NCBI RefSeq assembly: GCF_031454135.1
Contig: NZ_JAVDQF010000001.1
Coordinates: 682,001-746,000 of the forward strand
DNA: 64,000 bases
Reading direction: 5' to 3'
From: Arthrobacter russicus
GTDB taxonomy: Bacteria > Actinomycetota > Actinomycetes > Actinomycetales > Micrococcaceae
Numbering within the stretch: the stretch's first letter is position 1; each line of letters starts with the position of its first letter. A model generated the notes under the pieces. It saw nothing but the letters and a program-made list of their open reading frames with translations, was not told the origin of the DNA and did no database searches. This document shows positions 21,302 through 33,378 of this stretch, one piece after another. The translations under genes were made by a program, and so were the position numbers.

Positions 21302-23110
21302 TCAGCGTTTGCTGGTGAATGCGGCCCGGTAACCGGTGCGTCGGATCCCGGTCGGGACCAGCCGGTAGCCGCACCTGACCGCTACGTTGCGCAGCCATTG
21401 CGCGGATGAGATGTAACCGGCCCGGCGCAATCTGCCCTGCAAGCGGAACTCCGCGGCGAGCAGGCCCAAACCACCACGACGCCGGTAGGCTCCTTCGCTG
21501 ACCCGGTAGCGGACCAGCGCCTCCGGAACGTTGGCGGCCTTCGCGCCGCTGCGCAGCATCCGCAGCCACAACCAGAAATCCTCGATCTTGAGCAGGTCGC
21601 CGTAACCGCCGACCGCGAGCACGCGGCTTTTGCGGTAGACCACCGAAGGGTGGTGGAACGGACTGCGGAATCCGGAATTGGCGGCGAGCGCGGCTTGGTC
21701 GGTGACTATCGGCCGGTATGCGAGCGGCTGCGAATCGTCGTCGCCGATCTCTTCGATCGCGGAGCCGACAATGTCGTACCCGGCTTCCAGGTACGGAACC
21801 TGGACCTCGAACCGGCGCGGCAGGGAGACGTCGTCGGCATCCATTCTGGCCACGATGTCGTAGCGGCACTCGAGCAAGCCGGCGTCCAACGCCCCGGCCA
21901 GGCCCAGGGCCTGCGGCAGTCGCAGGACCCGGACCTTTCCAGCTGCCTGTTGCTCTGCAGCGAGCAGGATCTTTTCGATCCCGGGCGGGACTGCGCCGTC
22001 TTGCACGATCACGATTTCGGCCGGCTTGCGCGTCTGCTGATCGGAGACCGAAGCCAGCGCCCGTCGGAACAGCTCCGGATCGTCACCGGCGTAGACCGGC
22101 AGCAAGACGGAGAAATCCTGCGCTTCGGCGACTGCGGCACTGGCCGGCAATTGGCGGCCGAGCTTCCACTCCGGAAGCCGGTGGATTCCGGCCAAAGCCG
22201 TATCGTTGTCCCGCGGCGCCGTGCGCAAACCATCGCGGAGACCGCGCAGACCTGCGCGGAGCACCACGCGCTTCCGGGAACTCCGGGAAACCATCAAAGC
22301 CCAGCGCCGGATCGTGGAGGCCCCATAGAGGAGCTTCTCGCCGCCGCGCAATGCCCTGGACCGGCTGAACAGCCAAAGCTTGTTCCGGACTTCGAAATAG
22401 AACCGTTCCCCGACGTCCACGGTATTCGAATCGAAGACTTTGGTGTGATGGCTGACTGCCGACTTCTGGCTGGCCAGACCGAAGCTCTCCCGGACCAACC
22501 GGGTGCTGAATTCGAAGTCGTCGTTCCAGAGGAAGTAGTCGACGATCGGCAAACCGTTTTCCCGGATCGCCTCGGCATCGATGAAAAGCGAGACGAAGGA
22601 GGCCGAACGAACCGGACGGGCAGCGGACTTCGCGGCAGCGGCCAGTTCCGAGGCAGTCGCACCGGGCTTGGTGCGCGGCGTGTTCATCGGATGGTCCCGG
22701 CCATCGGTCCAGAGCACCCGGCTGGCGATGAGCGCCGGCTTCGCCCCGGACGGGTACTGTGCCCAGAGCCGCAGGGCCTCGCTGAGCGTATCCGCGTGCG
22801 GCTCCGTGTCGTCGTCCATGATCCAGACCAGATCCGGATCATGGTTGGCCAGGGCGTGCGCCATGCCCACGGCGAAACCACCGGCCCCTCCGGTGTTGCT
22901 GGACAGTTCGACCAGCTCGTAGTCGAAGGGCAGCTGCAGCGCACGGAGCCATTCGACCGCCCCGTCGGTGGACGCGTTGTCCACGACGACCAAAGCATCC
23001 GGCAATCGATCAGCGGACAGCAAACCGGCGACGGCCTTGGTCAGCAGCTCTTTTCGGTTGTAGCTGACCAACACCGCCACGGTCCGGCAGACTGGACCGG
23101 CTCCGGTCAT
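21302..23110 (-). CDS. Fused double family-2 glycosyltransferase
   Basis: A 602-residue protein with two GT-A glycosyltransferase domains. The first (about 10-300) resembles rhamnosyl/galactofuranosyl transferases: VDNASTDG, SNTGGAGGF, and an acidic DDD metal-binding motif at 99-101 in WIMDDDTEP. The second (about 345-590) has LLPVYAGDD, VIVQDGA and a DADD motif in RMDADDVSLPRR near residue 430. Both domains keep their metal-binding acids, so two sequential sugar additions by one chain are plausible. Its ATG overlaps the sua5 stop by 4 bp (23107-23110), so the two are translationally coupled. Confidence 0.85.
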   Translation of the reverse strand: MTGAGPVCRTVAVLVSYNRKELLTKAVAGLLSADRLPDALVVVDNASTDGAVEWLRALQLPFDYELVELSSNTGGAGGFAVGMAHALANHDPDLVWIMDDDTEPHADTLSEALRLWAQYPSGAKPALIASRVLWTDGRDHPMNTPRTKPGATASELAAAAKSAARPVRSASFVSLFIDAEAIRENGLPIVDYFLWNDDFEFSTRLVRESFGLASQKSAVSHHTKVFDSNTVDVGERFYFEVRNKLWLFSRSRALRGGEKLLYGASTIRRWALMVSRSSRKRVVLRAGLRGLRDGLRTAPRDNDTALAGIHRLPEWKLGRQLPASAAVAEAQDFSVLLPVYAGDDPELFRRALASVSDQQTRKPAEIVIVQDGAVPPGIEKILLAAEQQAAGKVRVLRLPQALGLAGALDAGLLECRYDIVARMDADDVSLPRRFEVQVPYLEAGYDIVGSAIEEIGDDDSQPLAYRPIVTDQAALAANSGFRSPFHHPSVVYRKSRVLAVGGYGDLLKIEDFWLWLRMLRSGAKAANVPEALVRYRVSEGAYRRRGGLGLLAAEFRLQGRLRRAGYISSAQWLRNVAVRCGYRLVPTGIRRTGYRAAFTSKR

Positions 23111-24015
23111 GCGTCCGGCTTCGATGCGCGCTCCGGCTCGGCCGCAGCGGCCCCCGCCGCTGGTGCCACGGGCCCTGCGTCCGGAGCCGGCTCTGCGTCC
23201 TTGGTTGCCGCAACCATGGGCTCGGCATCCGCGACCGGTTCCGCTGGCTCGACCGGTTCCGCATCCGTGACTGGTTCCGCTGGCTCGACGACGGCGGCAT
23301 CTGGGACTTCCGCGGGCTCCGGGTTCCCCTCCGGAACCGGATCCGCGGCTTCCTCCCCGACGTCGAGCACCGAGGGCACTATCGAGCGCAGCCGCTCGAT
23401 GCTGATCGCACCCGAGCGCACGACTTTGAGCCGCTCGCCGGTGGCATCGACGATCGTCGAGGGCAGACTCGCTTCGGCACCGGCCGGCCGGTCGCCTTCA
23501 CCGAGATAGACCTCCACCGCTTCGCCGAGCTGTTCCCGGGCCTCGGCCACGCTCCGACCGGTCGGTTGCCCGGTCCGGTTGGCCGAAGAGACCGCCAGCG
23601 GTCCGGTCAGGGTCAGCAGGTCCAAAGCGAGTTCGTCGTCCGGCATGCGCAATGCCACCGTGCCGAAAGCGTCGCCGAGGTCCCAGTCCAAGGACGGCTG
23701 GGCATGGAAAATAATAGTCAGTCCGCCCGGCCAGAATGCCTCTGCGAGCTTCCTCGCATCATCGGTGATGTCCACCGCCAGCCCGTCCATGGTTTGCACC
23801 CGTTGGATCAGCACCGGCGGCGGCATGGAGCGGCCGCGGCCTTTCGCCGCCAACAGGGTGGCCACCGCGACCGGGGAAAACGCATCGGCGGCAATGCCGT
23901 AAACGGTATCCGTAGGCAGCACGATGGTCTGCTTTTGCGCAATGGCTTTTTTGGCGTGCGCCAGCCCTTCGGCTCGCTGGGACGCTATGCTGCAGTCGTA
24001 GACAACGGTACTCAC
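23107..24015 (-). CDS. L-threonylcarbamoyladenylate synthase (YrdC/Sua5 domain)
   Basis: Makes threonylcarbamoyl-AMP from threonine, bicarbonate and ATP, the first step of t6A37 modification of ANN-decoding tRNAs. The YrdC domain occupies about residues 1-215, with LPTDTVYGIAADA, the GRG segment and SSANRTGQPTG. The last 85 residues are an Ala/Glu/Pro/Val-rich disordered tail with repeated AEPV-type units. It is neither the normal Sua5 C-terminal domain nor the bare TsaC end. It lies 12 bp downstream of prmC. Confidence 0.9.
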   Translation of the reverse strand: MSTVVYDCSIASQRAEGLAHAKKAIAQKQTIVLPTDTVYGIAADAFSPVAVATLLAAKGRGRSMPPPVLIQRVQTMDGLAVDITDDARKLAEAFWPGGLTIIFHAQPSLDWDLGDAFGTVALRMPDDELALDLLTLTGPLAVSSANRTGQPTGRSVAEAREQLGEAVEVYLGEGDRPAGAEASLPSTIVDATGERLKVVRSGAISIERLRSIVPSVLDVGEEAADPVPEGNPEPAEVPDAAVVEPAEPVTDAEPVEPAEPVADAEPMVAATKDAEPAPDAGPVAPAAGAAAAEPERASKPDA

Positions 24016-24027
24016 TGGGTTATTCTT

Positions 24028-24924
24028 TCATTTCTTGCTCGGCGAGGCCGCATCGGCCAAGTATCCACTGGTGGCGCGCGCTTTGCCGGCCAAGTCGCGA
24101 TGGCTCGAAACTCCGGTGAACCCGCTCTGCCGGAACCGTCCGAGCATCGCTGCAGCCTGGACTTCGGCGTGTTCCATCACGAAATAACCGCCGGGCCGGA
24201 GCAGCCTGGCCGCACTGCGCAACGCGGCCGAAGGCAGCAACATCCCATCACCGCCGCCGCCGTAGAGCGCGAGCTCGGGATCATGCTCGGCCACTTCGGG
24301 CTCGTTCGGCACCGCATCATCCGGGATGTACGGCGGATTGCTCACCACGACGTCGGCCTGTCCATCCAGGTCGTCGAAAGCGGTGCGCAAATCGCCCAGA
24401 CGCAAGCTGACTCGGTCCCCGTAATCGCGCAGATTCCGGCTCGCCCAGGCATGCGCCAGCTCCGAGAGTTCCACCGCATAGACCCGCGAATGCGGCACTT
24501 CAGCAGCAATCGAAGCCGCCAGAGCACCCGATCCGGTGCCCAAGTCGATCGCCACCGGACGGTCGGTTCCAGCTGCCGGACCGGTCAGCAGGTAGTCGAT
24601 CACCAACTGCGCGACGCCTTCGGTTTCCGGTCGCGGAATGAACACTCCGGGGCCGACGGCGAGTTCCAGACGGCGGAAGTGCGCCACTCCGGTCAAGTGC
24701 TGCAGCGGAATGCGCCGGGCCCGCTCGGCGACCAGATCGGCGAACCCGTCCGGCACCCCGGCGCCCAGCAAAGCAGCTACCCGCAGCTCGCCCAACCCGA
24801 TTCCGAGCAGGTGCGCGGCGAGCAGCTCGGCATCGGCCCGCGGCGAAGGCACGCCTGCGGCGGTAAGCTCGGCAGCGGCAGCGCGCAATGCCGCGGCGAG
24901 GTCGGCCGGATCATCATTCAGCAC
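24028..24924 (-). CDS. prmC: Release-factor glutamine methyltransferase
   Basis: Methylates the Gln of the GGQ motif of release factors. The 298-residue protein has an N-terminal helical domain (about 1-75) and a Rossmann methyltransferase domain with the SAM loop DLGTGSGALA and the catalytic NPPY in VVSNPPYIP. It directly follows prfA, its substrate gene, with 12 bp between them. Confidence 0.95.
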   Translation of the reverse strand: MLNDDPADLAAALRAAAAELTAAGVPSPRADAELLAAHLLGIGLGELRVAALLGAGVPDGFADLVAERARRIPLQHLTGVAHFRRLELAVGPGVFIPRPETEGVAQLVIDYLLTGPAAGTDRPVAIDLGTGSGALAASIAAEVPHSRVYAVELSELAHAWASRNLRDYGDRVSLRLGDLRTAFDDLDGQADVVVSNPPYIPDDAVPNEPEVAEHDPELALYGGGGDGMLLPSAALRSAARLLRPGGYFVMEHAEVQAAAMLGRFRQSGFTGVSSHRDLAGKARATSGYLADAASPSKK

Positions 24925-24936
24925 GGCGGGACCGGG

Positions 24937-26019
<1,083 letters not shown>

Positions 26020-26055
26020 TGTGTACTACCTTTCGCAAAACCTGTTTTGACGAAC

Positions 26056-26127
26056 AAAAAAAACCGTTGGGGAGGCAGTTCACGGTCGGTGTCGCTCCGA
26101 AAAGCCCGTGACCTGCCGCCCCAACGG
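26056..26127 (-). terminator. Strong intrinsic terminator after rho
   Basis: Arms at 26064-26085 and 26106-26127 pair over about 20 of 22 positions, read on the minus strand just after the rho stop codon. Eight U residues (26056-26063) follow. It separates rho from prfA. Confidence 0.9.
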
Positions 26128-26135
26128 TGGCGAAG

Positions 26136-28253
<2,118 letters not shown>

Positions 28254-28554
28254 GAAGGATCCTTCCCCCTCGATACCGATCCCATGGCGTCCATGGGATC
28301 GCATTGATTGGTCTCAATCCGCAGGCTGTCCGGTTCGACTGAACCGGTTCCGGCATCTTGATTGGTAGCAACAGCACACGACGGCGCTGGCGCTAGTAGG
28401 TGAAACGACTCCCACGGACATACGCGTTCCGAGCCTGAGGTCTGCCACAAAATTACTTGTTATGGGGAAAAGCCTCGAGCGTGACGGTTCCGCAGCTCCG
28501 GGAAGTTTTGCATCTCAAGTGGCTAACCGACAATAGCGGTCCCATTCGGGCAGG
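28254..28554 (-). promoter_or_regulatory. rho leader region with two perfect hairpins
   Basis: No gene lies in these 301 bp between the thrB stop and the rho start. Two perfect stems fall in the probable rho 5' leader: 11 bp with a 3-nt loop (28277-28301) and 7 bp with a 4-nt loop (28330-28347). Neither has a U tract. The rho promoter must lie upstream of them. The layout would suit autogenous control of rho, as known in other bacteria. Confidence 0.55.
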
Positions 28555-29490
28555 CTATGACTGCCGATGCAAGATCATTTTAGCACCTTCGATGTCGATT
28601 TCGAGTTCTTGGACGCGCCACGCCGCGTCGGCAGCCAATTGCCGGGACTTTTCCACTTGGTCCGGGCCTTCCGCCAAGACCAGGACGGTGGGCCCGGCGC
28701 CGGAAATCACCGCGGCCAGGCCGGCACCGCGCCACAGTTCCAGCAGTTGCGCACTGGACGCCATCGCCTGCGCCCGGTATTCCTGGTGCAGGTAATCCTC
28801 GGTGCCGGCGAAAAGGTATTCCGGGGCAGCGGTCATCGCGTGGACCAAAAGCGCGGTCCGTCCCGAGTTCGCCGCTGCGCTCTGGTGCGAAATCGACGAA
28901 GGCAGCATCGCCCGGGCGGTTTCGGTCGACAATTCGGTTTCCGGAACCGCGATCACCGGACGGATCGAAGGGTCGACCGCGAGCTTGGCGCTGCGATAAC
29001 CCGCGTCGTCGTGCCAGGAGACTGCCAATCCGCCGAACAGTGCCGGAGCCACATTGTCGGGGTGCCCTTCGAGCTCCGAAGCGAACTGGAAGACCCAGTC
29101 CGAATCCGGGCGCTCGGCTTCCGGGAGCAAGGCCGTGGCCGCGAGCAGCGCCGCGACGATGGCGGCTGCCGAGGAACCCAGTCCCCTGCCGTGCGGAATC
29201 ACGTTGTCGGCTTCGATCCGCAAACCGGCCCGGTCGAATCCGAGCTTCGCCAGAGCCGCATCGATGGTGCGCACAGTCAAGTGCGAGGCATCGCGGGGCA
29301 GGGAGTCCGCTCCCTCGCCGCCCAGCACGAACTCCAGTTCGTCCGAAGCCAAGGTCAGCACGGTCAACGTGTCGTGCAGCCGGAGGGCCAGGCCCAAGGA
29401 ATCGAACCCGGGTCCCAGATTCGCACTGGTCGCGGGGACGTGCACGGTGACGCTCTGCCCGGCGGCCAGCAACGGCCGTTTCTGGCTCAT
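28555..29490 (-). CDS. thrB: Homoserine kinase
   Basis: Phosphorylates homoserine before threonine synthase. The 311-residue protein belongs to the GHMP kinase family. The ATP-binding loop is PHGRGLGSSAAA, the N-terminus is typical (VTVHVPATSANLGPGFD), and the C-terminal SGAGPTVLVL motif is present. ATG at 29490 lies one base after the thrC stop and matches the start of homologues; a longer open frame upstream lies inside thrC. It is the last gene of the argS-lysA-hom-thrC-thrB operon. Confidence 0.96.
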   Translation of the reverse strand: MSQKRPLLAAGQSVTVHVPATSANLGPGFDSLGLALRLHDTLTVLTLASDELEFVLGGEGADSLPRDASHLTVRTIDAALAKLGFDRAGLRIEADNVIPHGRGLGSSAAAIVAALLAATALLPEAERPDSDWVFQFASELEGHPDNVAPALFGGLAVSWHDDAGYRSAKLAVDPSIRPVIAVPETELSTETARAMLPSSISHQSAAANSGRTALLVHAMTAAPEYLFAGTEDYLHQEYRAQAMASSAQLLELWRGAGLAAVISGAGPTVLVLAEGPDQVEKSRQLAADAAWRVQELEIDIEGAKMILHRQS

Positions 29491-29491
29491 T

Positions 29492-30580
29492 TCAGTCTTC
29501 CAGACCCAGTTCGCGGGCCACACTGACCACGTCGAACTCGACTTTGCGCGGTTCAACCGGGCTGCCGTCCGGGTTCTGCAGCGCCCACTCCGGATCCTTC
29601 AAGCCGTGTCCGGTGACGGTGACCACGATGCTCTGCCCCGGGGCCAGCTCGCCGGCCCGGAACTTCTTCAGGATCCCGGCGGCCCCGGCTGCCGAGGCGG
29701 GTTCGACGAAAACCCCTTCCTTCGCGGAAAGCCAACGGTGCGCTTCCAGGATCTCGGCATCGGTGACCGCCTCGATCACGCCCTGCGATTCGTCTCTGGC
29801 CGCCACGGCCTGTTCCCACGACGCCGGATTGCCGATCCGGATCGCGGTCGCCAAAGTCTCCGGTTCGGTGATCGGGTGTCCGGCGACGATCGGCGCGGAC
29901 CCGGCAGCTTGGAATCCCCACATTTTCGGCAGCTTCGAGGCCAGCGCGGGCTGGCCTTGGAACGGCTCCGCATACTCCCGGTAGCCTTTCCAATACGCCG
30001 TGATGTTGCCGGCGTTGCCCACCGGCAGGGCATGGATGTCCGGCGCATCGCCCAAGACGTCGACCACTTCGAAAGCACCGGTCTTCTGGCCTTCGATCCG
30101 GGCCGGATTGACCGAGTTCACCAAGAACACCGGGTAAGCGTCGGCGAGCTTGCGCGCCACCTCGAGGCAGTTGTCGAAATTGCCGTCGACCTGGAGCAGC
30201 GTGGCGCCGTGCGCGACCGCTTGGCTGAGTTTGCCCATCGCGATCTTGCCGGCCGGAACCAGCACCGCGCAGGTCAGCCCGGCCGCGGTGGCATAAGCCG
30301 CCGCGGATGCCGAAGTGTTCCCGGTCGAAGCACAGACCACGGCTTTCGCTCCGGCTTCCACCGCGGCGGTGATCGCCATGGTCATCCCCCGGTCTTTGAA
30401 GCTGCCGGTGGGGTTCATGCCCTCCACTTTGATCTGGATCCGGCAACCGGTCAGCTCCGACAACGCCCGCGCGGGGACGAGCGGCGTGCCGCCCTCGCCC
30501 AGGGTGATCACCCGGGTGGTTTCGGAAACCGGCAAACGTTCGGCGTATTCGCGGATCACTCCGCGCCATTGCTGGGCCAT
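29492..30580 (-). CDS. thrC: Threonine synthase
   Basis: A PLP enzyme that turns O-phosphohomoserine into threonine. The 362-residue protein has the PLP lysine in [11 protein letters not shown] and the phosphate-binding GNAGN loop. It is the short bacterial form without the long N-terminal domain. It lies 8 bp after hom and one base before thrB. Confidence 0.96.
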   Translation of the reverse strand: MAQQWRGVIREYAERLPVSETTRVITLGEGGTPLVPARALSELTGCRIQIKVEGMNPTGSFKDRGMTMAITAAVEAGAKAVVCASTGNTSASAAAYATAAGLTCAVLVPAGKIAMGKLSQAVAHGATLLQVDGNFDNCLEVARKLADAYPVFLVNSVNPARIEGQKTGAFEVVDVLGDAPDIHALPVGNAGNITAYWKGYREYAEPFQGQPALASKLPKMWGFQAAGSAPIVAGHPITEPETLATAIRIGNPASWEQAVAARDESQGVIEAVTDAEILEAHRWLSAKEGVFVEPASAAGAAGILKKFRAGELAPGQSIVVTVTGHGLKDPEWALQNPDGSPVEPRKVEFDVVSVARELGLED

Positions 30581-30588
30581 ATCTGTCC

Positions 30589-31941
30589 TCAGACTCCTTC
30601 TACCCTCAGGACCGAGGTCACCGAAGTGATCACGTCCAGATCTCGGATTTGGGCCACCGTGGCGGCGAGTGCGGATTCGATTGCGCGGTGCGTCACGATG
30701 CGCAATTCGGCATAGCGCGCGGTGCTGCCGGTTGCCTCGGCTGCCGGGTGGATGGTCTGCCGCATGGTCTCGATCGAGACGCCGTGCGCCGCGAAGATCT
30801 GGGCGACTTTGGCGAGCACCCCCGGCTGGTCTGCGACCTCGAGGCCGATGCTGTAGCTCGTCTGCACCGCGTCGATGCCCAAAGCAGGAACTGAGCCTTT
30901 CGTGGTTTCGGTCCGGCCCGGACCGCCCAACACGATCCGCCGGGCGGCCGAGACCAGGTCGCCCAGGACTGCCGAAGCCGTGGCCAGCCCGCCGGCGCCC
31001 TGCCCGTAGAACATCAGTTCGCCGGCATATTCCGCTTCGACGAAAACCGCATTGAACGCCCCGCGCACCGAAGCCAGCGGATGTTCCCGCGGCAACAACG
31101 TCGGATGCACCCGGACGTTCACGCCGGCCTGGCCCGCGCCGTCGAGCTCGACTTTTTCCGCGATGGCCAGCAGTTTGATCACCAGCCCCGAGGCGCGGGC
31201 CGCCTCGATATCCGCTGCGCTGATCGTCCGGATCCCCTCACAATGCACGTTCTCCAGGGCAAACCGGGTATGGAAGGACAACGAAGCCAGAATCGCGGCT
31301 TTGGCCGCGGCATCGTGTCCGTCGACGTCGGCGGTCGGGTCCGCCTCGGCATAACCCAGCCGCTGCGCCTCGGCCAGGGCCGATTCGAAATCCGCGCCGG
31401 TGGAGTCCATCTGGTCCAAGATGTAGTTCGTGGTGCCGTTGACGATGCCGAGCACCCGGGTGATCTTATCGCCGGCCAGGCTGTCCCGGATCGGTCGCAG
31501 GATCGGGATCGCGCCGGCCACTGCGGCCTCATAGGAGAGCTGCACTCCGGTGGCGTCCGCGAGTTCGTACAGTGCCGGACCCTCGGCGGCCAGCAGGGCC
31601 TTGTTCCCACTCACCACCGATGCGCCGTGCTCGAGCGCCGATCGGATCAGTTCCCGGGCCGGCTCGATTCCGCCGAGCAGCTCGATCACCAGATCCGCCG
31701 AGCGGACCAGGGCCCGGGCGTCATCGGTGAACAAAGCCGCGGGGATTGCGGGGTCCCGGGCCAGTTCCAGATCGCGTACCGCGATGCCGATCAGTTCCAA
31801 CCGGGCGCCGGTCCGGGCCGCCAACGAGTCGGCATCGCGCAACAGGATGCGGGCCACTTGGCTGCCGACGTTGCCGCAACCCAACAATGCGACTTTGAGC
31901 GTGTCCGGGTTCGGGCTGGTGGCGCTATTTAACTCAGTCAA
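30589..31941 (-). CDS. hom: Homoserine dehydrogenase
   Basis: Reduces aspartate semialdehyde to homoserine. The 450-residue protein has an N-terminal dinucleotide-binding loop (GCGNVGSQV), the catalytic domain (about 130-320), and a C-terminal ACT domain (about 350-445, [15 protein letters not shown]), which indicates feedback inhibition by threonine. It is monofunctional, not fused to aspartokinase. It lies 4 bp downstream of lysA. Confidence 0.96.
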   Translation of the reverse strand: MTELNSATSPNPDTLKVALLGCGNVGSQVARILLRDADSLAARTGARLELIGIAVRDLELARDPAIPAALFTDDARALVRSADLVIELLGGIEPARELIRSALEHGASVVSGNKALLAAEGPALYELADATGVQLSYEAAVAGAIPILRPIRDSLAGDKITRVLGIVNGTTNYILDQMDSTGADFESALAEAQRLGYAEADPTADVDGHDAAAKAAILASLSFHTRFALENVHCEGIRTISAADIEAARASGLVIKLLAIAEKVELDGAGQAGVNVRVHPTLLPREHPLASVRGAFNAVFVEAEYAGELMFYGQGAGGLATASAVLGDLVSAARRIVLGGPGRTETTKGSVPALGIDAVQTSYSIGLEVADQPGVLAKVAQIFAAHGVSIETMRQTIHPAAEATGSTARYAELRIVTHRAIESALAATVAQIRDLDVITSVTSVLRVEGV

Positions 31942-31945
31942 GAAA

Positions 31946-33376
31946 TCAGGCTCCTGGATCGCGGGACAACAAATCTTCTTCGGTCTCGGCCCGGACGATC
32001 ACCCGTGCCGCACCGTCCCGGACGGCGACCACGGCAGGCCGGGGCAGGTAGTTGTAGTTGCTCGCCAGAACCCAGCAATAGGCACCGGTCGCCGGCACCG
32101 CCAACAGGTCTCCGGCCCGGACATCTCCTGGCAGGTAGGCGTCCCGGACCACGATGTCGCCGGACTCGCAATGTTTGCCCACCACCCGGGAAAGCACCGG
32201 GGCGGCAGAGCTGGCCCGGTTCGCCAGGACCGCGGAATAGTCGGCGTCGTAAAGCACCGGCCTCGGGTTGTCGCTCATTCCGCCGTCCACCGAAAGGTAA
32301 CGGCGTTCGGCCGGACCGGCCGCACCGTCCACGACGACGGTCTTGACCGTGCCCACCCGATAAAGCGTGAAGGTGCTCGGCCCGACGATCGCACGGCCGG
32401 GCTCGATCGAAATCCGCGGTGCCGGCAAGGCCAGCCGGGTGCATTCTTCGGCCACCACGGCAGCCATCTCGCGGGCGATTTCCGCGGTGGGCCGCGGGTT
32501 ATCGGCTTCGGTGTAGGCGATTCCGTATCCGCCGCCCAGATCCAATTCGCCAAGTTCGACCCCGTGCCGGGACTTCATTTTCGCGCTGAAGCCGAGCAGC
32601 CGTTGCGCCGCGACCGCGAACCCTTCGGACTCGAAGATCTGCGAACCGATGTGGCAGTGGATGCCGAGCAGCTCGATGTGTTCGGCGGCGGTTGCCGCCA
32701 GCACCGCTTGTTCGGCTGGGCTGGGCCCGTCCGATCCAGCCAGCGAGAGGCCGAATTTCTGATCCTCATGCGCGGTGGCGATGAACTCGTGGGTGTGCGC
32801 ATGGACCCCGGGGGTCAAGCGCAACATCACTTTGGCGATCCGGCCCGAAGCCGCGGCGATCGATTCGATCCGCTGGATTTCCGGCAGCGAATCCGCCACG
32901 ATCCGGCCGACGCCGAGGTCCAACGCACGCCGGATCTCCGCATCGGATTTGTTGTTGCCGTGCAGACCCAGCTTCACTCCCGGCACCCCGGCCCGCTGCG
33001 CCACGAGCAGCTCGCCGCCGGAACAGGTGTCCAACCGCAGTCCCTCGTCCATCACCCAACGCGCGACCTCGGTGCAGAGAAAGGATTTGCCCGCGTAGTA
33101 GACGTCCACGCCGCCGCCGAGCTCGGCGAACGCCTCGTCGAAGGCGTTCCGGAACTCTCGGGCGCGCCGCCGGAAGTCCGCTTCGGACAGCACGAACAGC
33201 GGCGAACCGAATTCCTCGGCGAGTTGCTGGACACTGAGCCCGTCGATCGCCAATTCGCCTGCCGGATGCCTGACCACGTCGTGCGCCCACTCCTGCGCCC
33301 GCAGCGCATTCGGGTCGACCGGCAAACTCAACCAGTCCGGGGCCAGAGGCGACGGACCTGAGGTCGGAGAAAGCAC
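31946..33376 (-). CDS. lysA: Diaminopimelate decarboxylase
   Basis: The last step of lysine synthesis, a PLP-dependent fold-type III decarboxylase. The 476-residue protein has the PLP lysine in VDVYYAGKSF, the HCHIGSQI segment, the GGGYGI phosphate-binding loop, and the C-terminal CESGD motif with its active-site Cys. It starts 2 bp after the argS stop, so the two are almost certainly co-translated. Confidence 0.96.
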   Translation of the reverse strand: MLSPTSGPSPLAPDWLSLPVDPNALRAQEWAHDVVRHPAGELAIDGLSVQQLAEEFGSPLFVLSEADFRRRAREFRNAFDEAFAELGGGVDVYYAGKSFLCTEVARWVMDEGLRLDTCSGGELLVAQRAGVPGVKLGLHGNNKSDAEIRRALDLGVGRIVADSLPEIQRIESIAAASGRIAKVMLRLTPGVHAHTHEFIATAHEDQKFGLSLAGSDGPSPAEQAVLAATAAEHIELLGIHCHIGSQIFESEGFAVAAQRLLGFSAKMKSRHGVELGELDLGGGYGIAYTEADNPRPTAEIAREMAAVVAEECTRLALPAPRISIEPGRAIVGPSTFTLYRVGTVKTVVVDGAAGPAERRYLSVDGGMSDNPRPVLYDADYSAVLANRASSAAPVLSRVVGKHCESGDIVVRDAYLPGDVRAGDLLAVPATGAYCWVLASNYNYLPRPAVVAVRDGAARVIVRAETEEDLLSRDPGA

Positions 33377-33378
33377 TG

